Shown: piece by piece, positions 1-6,526 of the stretch
How positions within the stretch are numbered: position 1 is the first letter of the stretch
Layout of the letters: each line of letters begins with the position of its first letter
Origin: Mycobacterium sp.
Lineage (GTDB): Bacteria; Actinomycetota; Actinomycetes; Mycobacteriales; Mycobacteriaceae
DNA length: 13,333 bases
Reading direction: 5' to 3'
Assembly (NCBI GenBank): GCA_023264755.1
Contig: JAHFVB010000063.1
Location: 1 to 13,333, forward strand
The notes under the pieces: generated by a model
What the model saw: the letters and a program-made list of their open reading frames with translations, nothing else
Told to the model about the DNA's origin: nothing
Database searches by the model: none
Position numbers and translations under genes: made by a program

Positions 1-1138
1 CGGACTCGTGACGCTGCACTTCAACCCGTCGCAGAAGACCATTGCCGTGCGGGTAATGCTGCCCGAGTCGGGCGGGCTGCTGCCGAATCAGGACGTCACC
101 GTACGTGGCATACCGGTTGGGCACGTCGAGTCGGTCTACCCGGCCGCCACCGGCGTGGAAGCCGTCGCCGTCATCGACGGCGACACGCGCATCCCGCAAG
201 GCAGCCCGGTGAGCGTGTCGGCCCTGTCCGCGGCCGGCGAGCAGTACCTGGACTTCCGGCCCGTCACCGACAACGGTCCGCCGTTGACCGACGGCACCGT
301 GATCCAGCAAGACCAGGTCACCGTTCCGGTGTCGTTGCCACGGCTGTTGCAGACCGCCCGCGGCGTGTCGGCCCAACTGGACACCAAGAAGCTGTCGGCG
401 ATGTTGACCGAACTACGAATCAGTCGCCAAGGGCCGGAGAAGTTGAGGGCAATCCTCGATGGCGGGACGTTCCTGGTGTCCACGCTCGATTCCGTGCTCC
501 CCGAGACGGTCAGCGCGTTGCGAAACAGCCGAGTGGCCTTTGCGACGTTGGCCGACGTCAATGATGGCTTGCGGGATACGGTTTCGAACCTGCACACCGT
601 GCTCGATGGCGTCAATTCCATGGAGGGTGGCTACCGCACCCTGGTCAAGAGCGGTCCGGGACAACTCGCCACCATCGACGGCCTGCTGTCGGACAACCGC
701 GCCACGATGGTGCAGCTGTTGGGGAACCTGACGACGGTATCCCAACTCGTCTATTTGCGGGTTCCGGCCTTGAAGGCCCTATTCCCCACCGATCGTGGCT
801 CGGCCCTCGATGCCATCGCCACCGTGTTTCACGATGGCGGCATGTGGGGCATTGGCGACATCTACCCTCGGCAAAGTTGTGACTACGGCCTCCCCCGGCA
901 CCCAGTCTCACAACCCGATTCGGTGGAGCCGTACCTCTACACGTACTGCGCCAATCCAGACCCCAGTTTCTTGGTTCGCGGCGCCCGAAACGCCCCACGC
1001 CCACCTGGGGACGACACTGCTGGACCGCCACCCGGGGTCGACCCGTTGGCGAAGACCGATCCCACTCCGATAGGCCCGCATTCCATTCCCAATCCATACG
1101 GTGGACCGAAGCTGCCCGCAGTGCTTCCCCCCGATTGA
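1..1138 (+). CDS. mceF: Mce-family lipid-import protein, MceF-like, 5'-truncated
   Basis: This is a subunit of an Mce complex, which forms a periplasmic conduit for lipids or sterols powered by YrbE permeases and MceG. The frame is open to the left edge, and the first codons (GGA CTC GTG) read straight into the MCE domain. The true start and N-terminal membrane anchor therefore lie outside the window; GTG at 8 is not a credible start. Counting from that GTG, the MCE domain spans about residues 10-90, with hallmarks LPESGGL, VTVRGIPVGHV and AAGEQYLDF. A helical region follows (about 110-260). The C-terminal part carries two cysteines (SCDYGLP, YTYCANP), the RGARNAPRP motif and a Pro/Gly-rich tail, as in the last Mce protein of an operon. 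The Mce-associated gene 19 bp downstream fits that position. The family is certain. The letter F is inferred from position and tail, and which mce locus this is cannot be told. Confidence 0.88.
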   Translation, partial: GLVTLHFNPSQKTIAVRVMLPESGGLLPNQDVTVRGIPVGHVESVYPAATGVEAVAVIDGDTRIPQGSPVSVSALSAAGEQYLDFRPVTDNGPPLTDGTVIQQDQVTVPVSLPRLLQTARGVSAQLDTKKLSAMLTELRISRQGPEKLRAILDGGTFLVSTLDSVLPETVSALRNSRVAFATLADVNDGLRDTVSNLHTVLDGVNSMEGGYRTLVKSGPGQLATIDGLLSDNRATMVQLLGNLTTVSQLVYLRVPALKALFPTDRGSALDAIATVFHDGGMWGIGDIYPRQSCDYGLPRHPVSQPDSVEPYLYTYCANPDPSFLVRGARNAPRPPGDDTAGPPPGVDPLAKTDPTPIGPHSIPNPYGGPKLPAVLPPD

Positions 1139-1147
1139 CCACAACCC

Positions 1148-1152
1148 GGAGG
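1148..1152 (+). promoter_or_regulatory. Shine-Dalgarno site deciding the start of the Mce-associated gene
   Basis: A full GGAGG sits 5 nt before GTG at 1158. It places the start there rather than at an in-frame ATG at 1101, which lies inside the upstream mce gene and would add 19 uncharacteristic residues. Confidence 0.8.
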
Positions 1153-1157
1153 TATCA

Positions 1158-1949
1158 GTGTTCAACCGATCCCACGTGAAGACCGTCTTCGACGAACTCG
1201 ACGAACTCGAACTGTTGGGCGACAACGGAACCGACGATGGCAAGGCCGACGAGCCGGGCGGCGACGCCGGGGGCGACTCTGGAAGGGCGCCGGCCGCCAC
1301 CGAAGCCGCCGATACCGTCGCCAAGCCGACCGCCACCGAAGCCGCCGCAGCTCCCGACGCCAAGGTTGCCGAAACCAAGGTCGCCGAAACCAAGGTCGAA
1401 GCCGCCGCCGATTCCGAAGACGCCGAAGCCGATCAGGAGGAACCCGACTCCAGGTCAGGGCGCTGGGCCCGCGTTCGTCGTCCCCTGCTCGTCGCGACGG
1501 TAGGCGCCGTCCTCGTCGCCGCACTCGGCGCGGCGGGCTACTTCGGCTGGCAGTACAAGCAACTCACCGATACCGCCGCGGCGGGTCGCACGGCGTTGGC
1601 GGTGGCCCGGAACTACGCCGTCACCCTGACCACCGTGCAGAGCAAGGACATCGACAACAACTTCACCGCGGTACTCGACGGTGCCACCGGCGAGTTCAAG
1701 GACTTGTACAGTCAGTCGGCTACGCAGCTGCGCCAGATACTGATCGACAACAAGGCCGAAGCCAGTGGCACGGTCATCGACGCCGCGGTCAAGTCGGCGA
1801 CGAAGACCAAGGTCGATGTCCTACTGTTCGTCGATCAATCGGTTACCAACAGCCTCAACCCCACCCCCCGAATCGATCGCAATCGCGTGACGATCACCAT
1901 GGAGCTCGTCGACAACCGCTGGCTGGCCAGCAAAGTCGATGTCAACTAA
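1158..1949 (+). CDS. Mce-associated membrane protein (Mas/Mam family)
   Basis: This is a 263-residue single-pass membrane protein of the family encoded just after mceF in mycobacterial mce operons. Related proteins (for example OmamA) are known to stabilise Mce complexes. Residues 1-107 are a long, acidic, Ala/Glu/Asp-rich cytoplasmic tail with a short KVAET repeat. A basic patch (RWARVRR) precedes one membrane segment at about 109-131. The extracytoplasmic part (about 135-263) has family hallmarks: ATGEFKDLY, LRQILIDNKA, LLFVDQSVTN and a C-terminal DNRWLASKVDVN. The start is GTG at 1158 with a strong ribosome site. The gene is 19 bp after the mce gene and its end overlaps the next gene by 11 bp, so all three are probably co-transcribed. 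The globular domain is typical of the family. The long acidic tail is the variable part and may be disordered. Confidence 0.87.
   Translation: MFNRSHVKTVFDELDELELLGDNGTDDGKADEPGGDAGGDSGRAPAATEAADTVAKPTATEAAAAPDAKVAETKVAETKVEAAADSEDAEADQEEPDSRSGRWARVRRPLLVATVGAVLVAALGAAGYFGWQYKQLTDTAAAGRTALAVARNYAVTLTTVQSKDIDNNFTAVLDGATGEFKDLYSQSATQLRQILIDNKAEASGTVIDAAVKSATKTKVDVLLFVDQSVTNSLNPTPRIDRNRVTITMELVDNRWLASKVDVN
1361..1405 (+). repeat. 15-bp in-gene tandem repeat coding KVAET
   Basis: There are two near-identical 15-bp units (1361-1375 and 1376-1390, one base different) and a degenerate third (1391-1405). They code KVAET, KVAET and KVEAA in the acidic tail of the Mce-associated protein. Units are a multiple of 3, so copy-number change would keep the frame. 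Confidence 0.7.
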
Positions 1950-2766
1950 CTCCTCAGAGCGCTGCCCGAGCACGCTGAAGCGGCTAATCCGCGGGTCGGC
2001 CGTTGCCACGGCGGCCTGGTGTTTCTTCGTCACCGGTGCGCCTCCCGCCACCGCATCCGAGGCCTGGTGCACGGCCGAGGTGGGCGGAAGCTGGGACGCG
2101 TCCGGCAACGCCTGCCATGCCTCAGTGGTATCGAATCGCCAAGCCACGATGGACATCTCGATCACCGTCCCCGACGACGTGGTCAATGATCCCACCATGG
2201 GGCCGGTGATCCACCGGTACGTGACGGCCTTCGCCAACCAGTGGCGCACCCTCGGCGCCACGATGCCGCGCGACAACGTCGTCCGCACCGACTACACGCT
2301 CTACAGTCGATCGCCGTCGCTCAAGTCGGTGGTCTTCCACGAGTTCTGGCAGACGGTGGGCACCTTGCCCAACAACGCGTATCGGACCTGGACCTTCGAC
2401 CTGGACAAGGGCCGACAGGTGCAGCTGGCCGACCTGTTTCGGCCGGGCGTCGACCCCTCGGTCGCATTGCCTCCCCTGGTCCGCCCGTTTCTGGCCGATG
2501 CACTCGATCAAGCCCCGCCGCCCCACATCGCACAGACCTATCCCTTCCTCACCAGCGAGTGGGAGCCGCAACCCGACGGATCAGGCTTTTCCAGCGGCTA
2601 TCGCGCGTTCGCCATCACCGCGGACGAGCTGATTCTCTACCTGCCGGATGCCCCCATGGCTCATCCGACGCCGGCACCGCGCAACCAGCCGGTCTGGTCG
2701 ATGGACGGCGGCACCGTCACCGCGAGGATTCCCCTCACCGCTCTGACGTCGATATTGCGCAGTTAG
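1939..2766 (+). CDS. Exported MPT64-like protein of the RsiV/DUF3298 family
   Basis: This is a 275-residue predicted secreted protein resembling the mycobacterial antigen MPT64 (RsiV/DUF3298 fold). An N-terminal basic stretch (KRLIRG) and a hydrophobic core end near PPATAS, giving a signal peptide with likely cleavage around residue 39-40. The mature protein begins with a Cys pair (C44 and C59, in AWCTAE and GNACHA) placed like the pair in MPT64. It continues with SITVPDD, a long helix (IHRYVTAFANQWRT), the RTWTFDLDKGR segment, LADLFRPG and FAITADELILYLP, in the same order as MPT64. The start is ATG at 1939, overlapping the end of the Mce-associated gene by 11 bp, which implies translational coupling; no strong ribosome site is visible. 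MPT64 is known as a secreted immunogenic protein without established enzymatic activity. A role in Mce lipid transport is inferred only from the operon. Confidence 0.8.
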   Translation: MSTNSSERCPSTLKRLIRGSAVATAAWCFFVTGAPPATASEAWCTAEVGGSWDASGNACHASVVSNRQATMDISITVPDDVVNDPTMGPVIHRYVTAFANQWRTLGATMPRDNVVRTDYTLYSRSPSLKSVVFHEFWQTVGTLPNNAYRTWTFDLDKGRQVQLADLFRPGVDPSVALPPLVRPFLADALDQAPPPHIAQTYPFLTSEWEPQPDGSGFSSGYRAFAITADELILYLPDAPMAHPTPAPRNQPVWSMDGGTVTARIPLTALTSILRS

Positions 2767-2804
2767 GCGGGATCCATTGCGTCCCCCTCAGTTAGCCCTT
2801 GTCG

Positions 2805-2810
2805 TAGCCT
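2805..2810 (+). promoter_or_regulatory. Putative -10 element of a leaderless promoter for the tetR gene
   Basis: TAGCCT fits the mycobacterial -10 consensus TANNNT. It ends 7 nt before the A of the ATG at 2818, the spacing at which transcription would begin on the start codon itself. No Shine-Dalgarno site precedes that ATG, and I see no clear -35 element. The rest of the 51-bp gap (2767-2817) holds only a weak 4-bp inverted repeat (GGGA/TCCC, 2769-2785). Confidence 0.5.
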
Positions 2811-2817
2811 GATTGAC

Positions 2818-3393
2818 ATGGCCCAGCCGAAAACGTCCTCGCCCCGACTGTCGGTTGACGATTGGTTGCAAGCGGGCTACGCACTGATCGCCGAGCAGGG
2901 CATTCGCGCCTTGAAGATCGAGAACCTCTGTCGACAAATCGGAGCCACTCGCGGAAGCTTCTACTGGCACTTCGAGGACATGGAGAGCTACCGCACGGCG
3001 CTCGTCGACTACTGGACCGAATTCCTCGAGCAGGATCGCGAGTCGATGGCTCAGCTCGACGAGCTGCCGCCGCGGGAACGGCTGTCGCGCATGATGACTG
3101 CCTTGGTCAGCCCTCAGCATTGGGTGCTCGAAAGGGCGATGCGTGAGTGGGCGCGTTCGGATCCCACGGCGGCGGCCAGCGTACGTTCGGCCGACCGGCG
3201 TGTGCTCCGCGCCGTCACCCGCGCCTACCTCGATTACGGCTTCAGCGCGCCCGAAGCCAAGCTGCGGGCGAGTTCCACCTTTGCTGCCGGCATCGGTTTG
3301 CTACACCTGGCCGGCTCCAGCGCACTGGCCCGCTCGGCGGCTCAGCGCAACGGGTTTCTCGAGCTGATGCTGTCGGGTGCCGGCCCCCACTGA
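2818..3393 (+). CDS. TetR-family transcriptional regulator
   Basis: This is a 191-residue protein of usual TetR length. The N-terminal DNA-binding domain spans about residues 11-58. Its helix-turn-helix lies near 33-52, with the recognition helix in GATRGSFYWHF, a close fit to the family pattern; the tyrosine, histidine and phenylalanine there are the most conserved positions. The C-terminal domain (about 60-191) is helical, with no recognisable ligand motif. The start is ATG at 2818, supported by a leaderless-type -10 element. It has its own promoter and a hairpin at its stop codon, so it is probably monocistronic. The closest candidate targets are itself, the amidohydrolase 79 bp downstream and the mce operon upstream; none can be chosen from sequence, since I see no clear operator palindrome in either flanking gap. 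Confidence 0.9.
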   Translation: MAQPKTSSPRLSVDDWLQAGYALIAEQGIRALKIENLCRQIGATRGSFYWHFEDMESYRTALVDYWTEFLEQDRESMAQLDELPPRERLSRMMTALVSPQHWVLERAMREWARSDPTAAASVRSADRRVLRAVTRAYLDYGFSAPEAKLRASSTFAAGIGLLHLAGSSALARSAAQRNGFLELMLSGAGPH

Positions 3394-3401
3394 GCCGGCA
3401 C
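3377..3401 (+). terminator. Stem-loop with the tetR stop codon in its loop
   Basis: A perfect 8-bp inverted repeat GTGCCGGC (3377-3384) / GCCGGCAC (3394-3401) encloses a 9-nt loop that ends with the TGA stop (3391-3393). There is no T-run after it, which is common for mycobacterial hairpin terminators. It would separate tetR from the amidohydrolase gene. Confidence 0.55.
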
Positions 3402-3459
3402 GGCGCGGCTTCTGAGGCCACGAAGTCGCCGATCGGGCACGACCCGGGCCGGGAGTGAC

Positions 3460-3465
3460 TACCGT
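3460..3465 (+). promoter_or_regulatory. Putative -10 element of a leaderless promoter for the amidohydrolase gene
   Basis: TACCGT matches TANNNT and ends exactly 7 nt before the ATG at 3473, the same layout as at the tetR gene. The hexamer lies downstream of the alternative GTG at 3455, so a transcript started here could only use the ATG. No convincing -35 element is seen. The rest of the gap from 3394 is GC-rich with no clear operator. Confidence 0.5.
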
Positions 3466-3472
3466 TCGCTTC

Positions 3473-5155
3473 ATGATCACCGACTCGCCGCAGGCCGAGC
3501 TCATCTTCCGCGGCGGCACGATCCTCACGATGGAGGAGGCCAGGCCGCGGGTCGAAGCGGTCGCCGTCGCCGGCGGGCGGATCCTGGCCGCCGGGGCCGA
3601 AGCCGACGTGATGGCAACCCGCGGCGCGGCCACCGAGGTCGTCGAATTGGGTGACCGCACGCTGCTGCCCTCGTTCATCGACGCCCACGGCCACTTCGCC
3701 AATGCACCACAGATTATCAAGTGGGCCAACGTATCCGGTGTTCCCGCCGGCCCCGTGACGTGCATCGCCGACATCCAGAGCGTGCTGCGGCAATTCGTGA
3801 CCGCGAATGCGGTGCCCGCCGGCGACTGGGTCATCGGCTACGGCTACGACGTCTCGAATCTGTCCGACGGCCGCCAGTGCACGCGCGACGACCTGGACTC
3901 CGCGCTTCCGGACCACCCCGTGATGCTGATCCACAGCTCCAACCACGGCGCGGTGCTCAATTCGAAGGGCTTCGCCGCGGTGGGCTACGACGCCTCGACG
4001 CCCACCCCGCCCGGTGGACTGATCCTGCGTAGGCCCGGCAGCAACGAACCCGAGGGCCTGATCATGGAGACGGCCTTCGTGCCGATCTTCGCCGACATGC
4101 CTCAGCCTTCCGAGCAGGAACTGTTGGACACCTTCGACGCCGCCCAACGGCTCTACGCCTGCAAGGGCATCACCACCGTTCAGGAGGGCGCCACTCACGC
4201 CAAGGACCTCGCGCTCATCCGCACCGCAGCCGAGCAGGGCCGGCTGTACCTGGACGTGGTTGCGGTGCCGCTGGTGCTGGAGGTCCCCAAGCTCGTCAAG
4301 GAATACTTCCCCGACTTCACCGGCGGCCCGATGGAGCTGCCCGACACGGCGGCCGAGTCGTTCGGCACCTATCGCAACCGGCTCAAGCTGCAGGGCATCA
4401 AGTGCATCGTCGACGGCTCCCCGCAGGGCAAGACGGCGTTCTGGACCAAGCCGCTGCTGACCCCGGGCCCCAACGGCGAGCCCGACTGGTGCGGCCAACC
4501 GGTATTCCCGAAGGAGCTCATCGACCGGATGATCAAGGAGCTCGCCGACGCGGGCATTCAGATCTTCAGCCATTGCAACGGCGACGCGGCGATCGACATG
4601 ATGATCGACGCCTGCCGGTCCGCCGGCATGACGGCCGACGACGACCGCCGCACCGTGATCATCCACTCCCAGTTCATGCGGCCCGATCAGCTCGACGACT
4701 ACGTCGAATTGGGGCTGTCGCCAAGCTTCTTCACCGTGCACGCCTACTTCTGGGGCGACCTGCACAAGGAGAACCTGGGCCAGGAGCGCGCCTACTTCCT
4801 CAGCCCGATGGCCTCCGCGGTCGCCAAGGGGCTGCATTGCTCGAACCACAACGACTTCTCCGTGACGCCCATCGAACCCATGCGGATGGTGTGGAGCGCC
4901 GTGGCCAGGCAATCTCGCTCGGGTGAGGTCATCGGCCCCGACGAACGCGTCGAACCCTGGCAGGCGCTCAAGGCGCTGACCATCGAAGCGGCCTGGCAGA
5001 TTCGCGAGGAGCACGACAAGGGCACCATCACCGCCGGCAAGCTGGCCGACCTGGTCGTCCTCGACGGCGATCCGACCACGGTCGCGACCGACCGGCTGCT
5101 GGACATCGCCGTCGTCGAGACGTTCAAGGAGGGGCGGCGCGTCTACCAGGCCTGA
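3473..5155 (+). CDS. Metal-dependent amidohydrolase, YtcJ/AepA-like (Amidohydro_3)
   Basis: This is a 560-residue cytoplasmic hydrolase of the amidohydrolase superfamily; it has no signal peptide. The N-terminal beta-sandwich part (about 1-65) leads into the metal site, with IDAHGH at about 70-74 (His72 and His74). Other probable active-site residues are Lys310 (IKCIVDG), His367 (SHCNGD), His398 (IIHSQ) and Asp461 (HNDF). The C-terminal sandwich contains GTITAGKLADLVVLDGDP, typical of the family. All key positions look intact. Members act on amides, ureas or cyclic amides. Relatives are often called exoenzyme regulatory protein AepA, a misleading name. The substrate is unknown. ATG at 3473 is preferred because of the -10 element 7 nt upstream; GTG at 3455 would add 6 residues. 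The gene ends exactly where tldE ends on the other strand, and tetR just upstream may regulate it. Confidence 0.88.
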   Translation: MITDSPQAELIFRGGTILTMEEARPRVEAVAVAGGRILAAGAEADVMATRGAATEVVELGDRTLLPSFIDAHGHFANAPQIIKWANVSGVPAGPVTCIADIQSVLRQFVTANAVPAGDWVIGYGYDVSNLSDGRQCTRDDLDSALPDHPVMLIHSSNHGAVLNSKGFAAVGYDASTPTPPGGLILRRPGSNEPEGLIMETAFVPIFADMPQPSEQELLDTFDAAQRLYACKGITTVQEGATHAKDLALIRTAAEQGRLYLDVVAVPLVLEVPKLVKEYFPDFTGGPMELPDTAAESFGTYRNRLKLQGIKCIVDGSPQGKTAFWTKPLLTPGPNGEPDWCGQPVFPKELIDRMIKELADAGIQIFSHCNGDAAIDMMIDACRSAGMTADDDRRTVIIHSQFMRPDQLDDYVELGLSPSFFTVHAYFWGDLHKENLGQERAYFLSPMASAVAKGLHCSNHNDFSVTPIEPMRMVWSAVARQSRSGEVIGPDERVEPWQALKALTIEAAWQIREEHDKGTITAGKLADLVVLDGDPTTVATDRLLDIAVVETFKEGRRVYQA

Positions 5156-5168
5156 CTATTGGGCCTGG
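5146..5168. terminator. Bidirectional hairpin holding both stop codons of a convergent gene pair
   Basis: A perfect inverted repeat CCAGGCC (5146-5152) / GGCCTGG (5162-5168) has a 9-nt loop that contains the amidohydrolase stop (TGA, 5153-5155) and the tldE stop (complement of CTA, 5156-5158). A further T-G wobble pair can close inside the stem. There is no T-run on either strand. Its position between two abutting convergent genes suggests termination in both directions. Confidence 0.55.
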
Positions 5169-6526
5169 CTCACCGACGACATGTGGAAGTCGGAAATCCG
5201 CAGCGACGGCATGGACGCCCTGGTCGCCCAGTCCCCCCACTCGCGGGGCAGCGTGACCTCGCTGACACCGGCCTCGGTGGCGCGGCGTAACATGTCCAGC
5301 GGGCTCTCGTTGAACCGGAAGTTGTTGACCGCGCCGGTGACCGCACCGTCCTCGACCAGGTACACCCCGTCGCGCGTCAGCCCCGTGAGCAGCAACACGG
5401 TGGGATCGACCTCGCGGATGTACCACAACGTCGTCAGCAGCAGCCCGCGCTCGGTGGCGGCGATCATGTCGGCCAGGCTGGCGGTGCCGCCGGTCATGAC
5501 CAGATTGTCGGCGGGCACTGCGACGGGACTGCCGAACTCGGCGGCCGCCGCCCGCGGGTAGGCCAACGCGTTCACCGTGCCGTCGCGGATCCAGTCCACC
5601 CGATCGATGTCGAGCCCGTTGTCGAACAACGAGATTCGCTCCGACGATCTGGTGGTCGCCACGAACGGCGCGCACTCCAGGCCGTGGGCCGCGGGATCGG
5701 AGTACAGCGTCAACCCGAGCTCGGTGAGCCGCTCCCCCACCCGCGTGCCGCCCGGCGCGGACAACGCAGTGCGCCCCTCTTGCGCACCACGACCGTCCAT
5801 CGTCCAAGACAGGTAGATCATCATGTCGGCAACCGTCGACGGCGGCATCAACGTCTCATACCGGCCGGCGGGCAACTCGATGGTACGGGCCGCCCAACCC
5901 AGTCTGGTGTCCAAGTCCGCGAGCATGGAATCGATTGGCACCCCGACGAAGTCAGGTGTGCTTACCCCCGCCCAAGCGCTGGCCGCGGCGCGCTTCGCGT
6001 TGAGCTCGACCGATCCGGTCGGCTGGGTGTAGCGCCGCCGCAGTCCCGTCGACGAGGCCAGGAAGACGGTCTCGAGCTCGTGGCGCGCGAACCCGTACAA
6101 CCGGTCGGAGCCCCGGAACGCCACCGCCAAACCCCTTGCGACATCGGCGAAGACGTCGCAACCGGTCGTTGGAACCGGCGCCTCCCAGTCGGCGGAGTCG
6201 CCCGCGCCCGTCAGCGCGGGGGCGGTGTCGCGGGCCTCGGGAGCGGCGTTGGCCGCCTGTTGCGAGGCCGCCACCAGGCCAGCGATGGAGGCGGGATCGA
6301 CCTCGCTCGACTGCACCGACCCGACATGGGCCGCATCGCCGCGTCGCACGATCGAGATCACCGTGGTGTCCCGGCTGACCGTATCGCCGTTGGTGGTCAT
6401 CGAATTGCCGGCCCAGCGCAACGCCGCCGTCGAACGGTCCTTGACCAGCACCGTGGTCTCGTCGGCTCCACCCAACCGCTTGGCCTCCGCGAGCGCGAGC
6501 TCGACGACCTCTGGCGCCCCGATCAT
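5156..6526 (-). CDS. tldE: TldE/PmbA-like non-catalytic subunit of a TldD/TldE protease
   Basis: This is a 456-residue protein of the TldD/PmbA (U62) family, normal in length. The N-terminal domain (about 1-120) leads to the conserved core. The C-terminal part has ERGLLLTTLWYIREVDP (359-375), then LLTGLTRDGVYLVEDG (379-394) and NNFRFNESPLDML (401-413), the hallmark region of the family. It has no HExxxH motif, as expected for the TldE partner, which shapes the substrate tunnel while TldD carries the zinc. Family members trim unfolded peptides, for example in microcin B17 maturation and CcdA turnover in E. coli. The start overlaps the tldD stop by ATGA (6523-6526), and GAGGAG lies 8 nt upstream, so the subunits are translationally coupled. 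It matches my memory of M. tuberculosis Rv2314c. The natural substrate is unknown. Confidence 0.88.
   Translation of the reverse strand: MIGAPEVVELALAEAKRLGGADETTVLVKDRSTAALRWAGNSMTTNGDTVSRDTTVISIVRRGDAAHVGSVQSSEVDPASIAGLVAASQQAANAAPEARDTAPALTGAGDSADWEAPVPTTGCDVFADVARGLAVAFRGSDRLYGFARHELETVFLASSTGLRRRYTQPTGSVELNAKRAAASAWAGVSTPDFVGVPIDSMLADLDTRLGWAARTIELPAGRYETLMPPSTVADMMIYLSWTMDGRGAQEGRTALSAPGGTRVGERLTELGLTLYSDPAAHGLECAPFVATTRSSERISLFDNGLDIDRVDWIRDGTVNALAYPRAAAAEFGSPVAVPADNLVMTGGTASLADMIAATERGLLLTTLWYIREVDPTVLLLTGLTRDGVYLVEDGAVTGAVNNFRFNESPLDMLRRATEAGVSEVTLPREWGDWATRASMPSLRISDFHMSSVSQAQ

Noticed and set aside
1361..1405. Short tandem repeat as a CRISPR or mobile-element trace
   Set aside because: It is only two to three adjacent 15-bp units in frame, without spacers, and is simply repetitive coding sequence.
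2767..2817. A terminator for the mce operon between the MPT64-like gene and tetR
   Set aside because: The only inverted repeat seen is GGGA/TCCC with a long loop, too weak to call.
3394..3472. A TetR operator palindrome before the amidohydrolase gene
   Set aside because: Only short GC-rich symmetric pieces such as CCCGGGCCGGG are present; these are common in this base composition and do not form a convincing operator.
3242..5014. A 590-codon open frame on the minus strand opposite the amidohydrolase gene
   Set aside because: Its product is rich in Gly, Arg, His and Val with no family motif, as expected for the antisense of a high-GC gene. The plus-strand frame has intact catalytic motifs.
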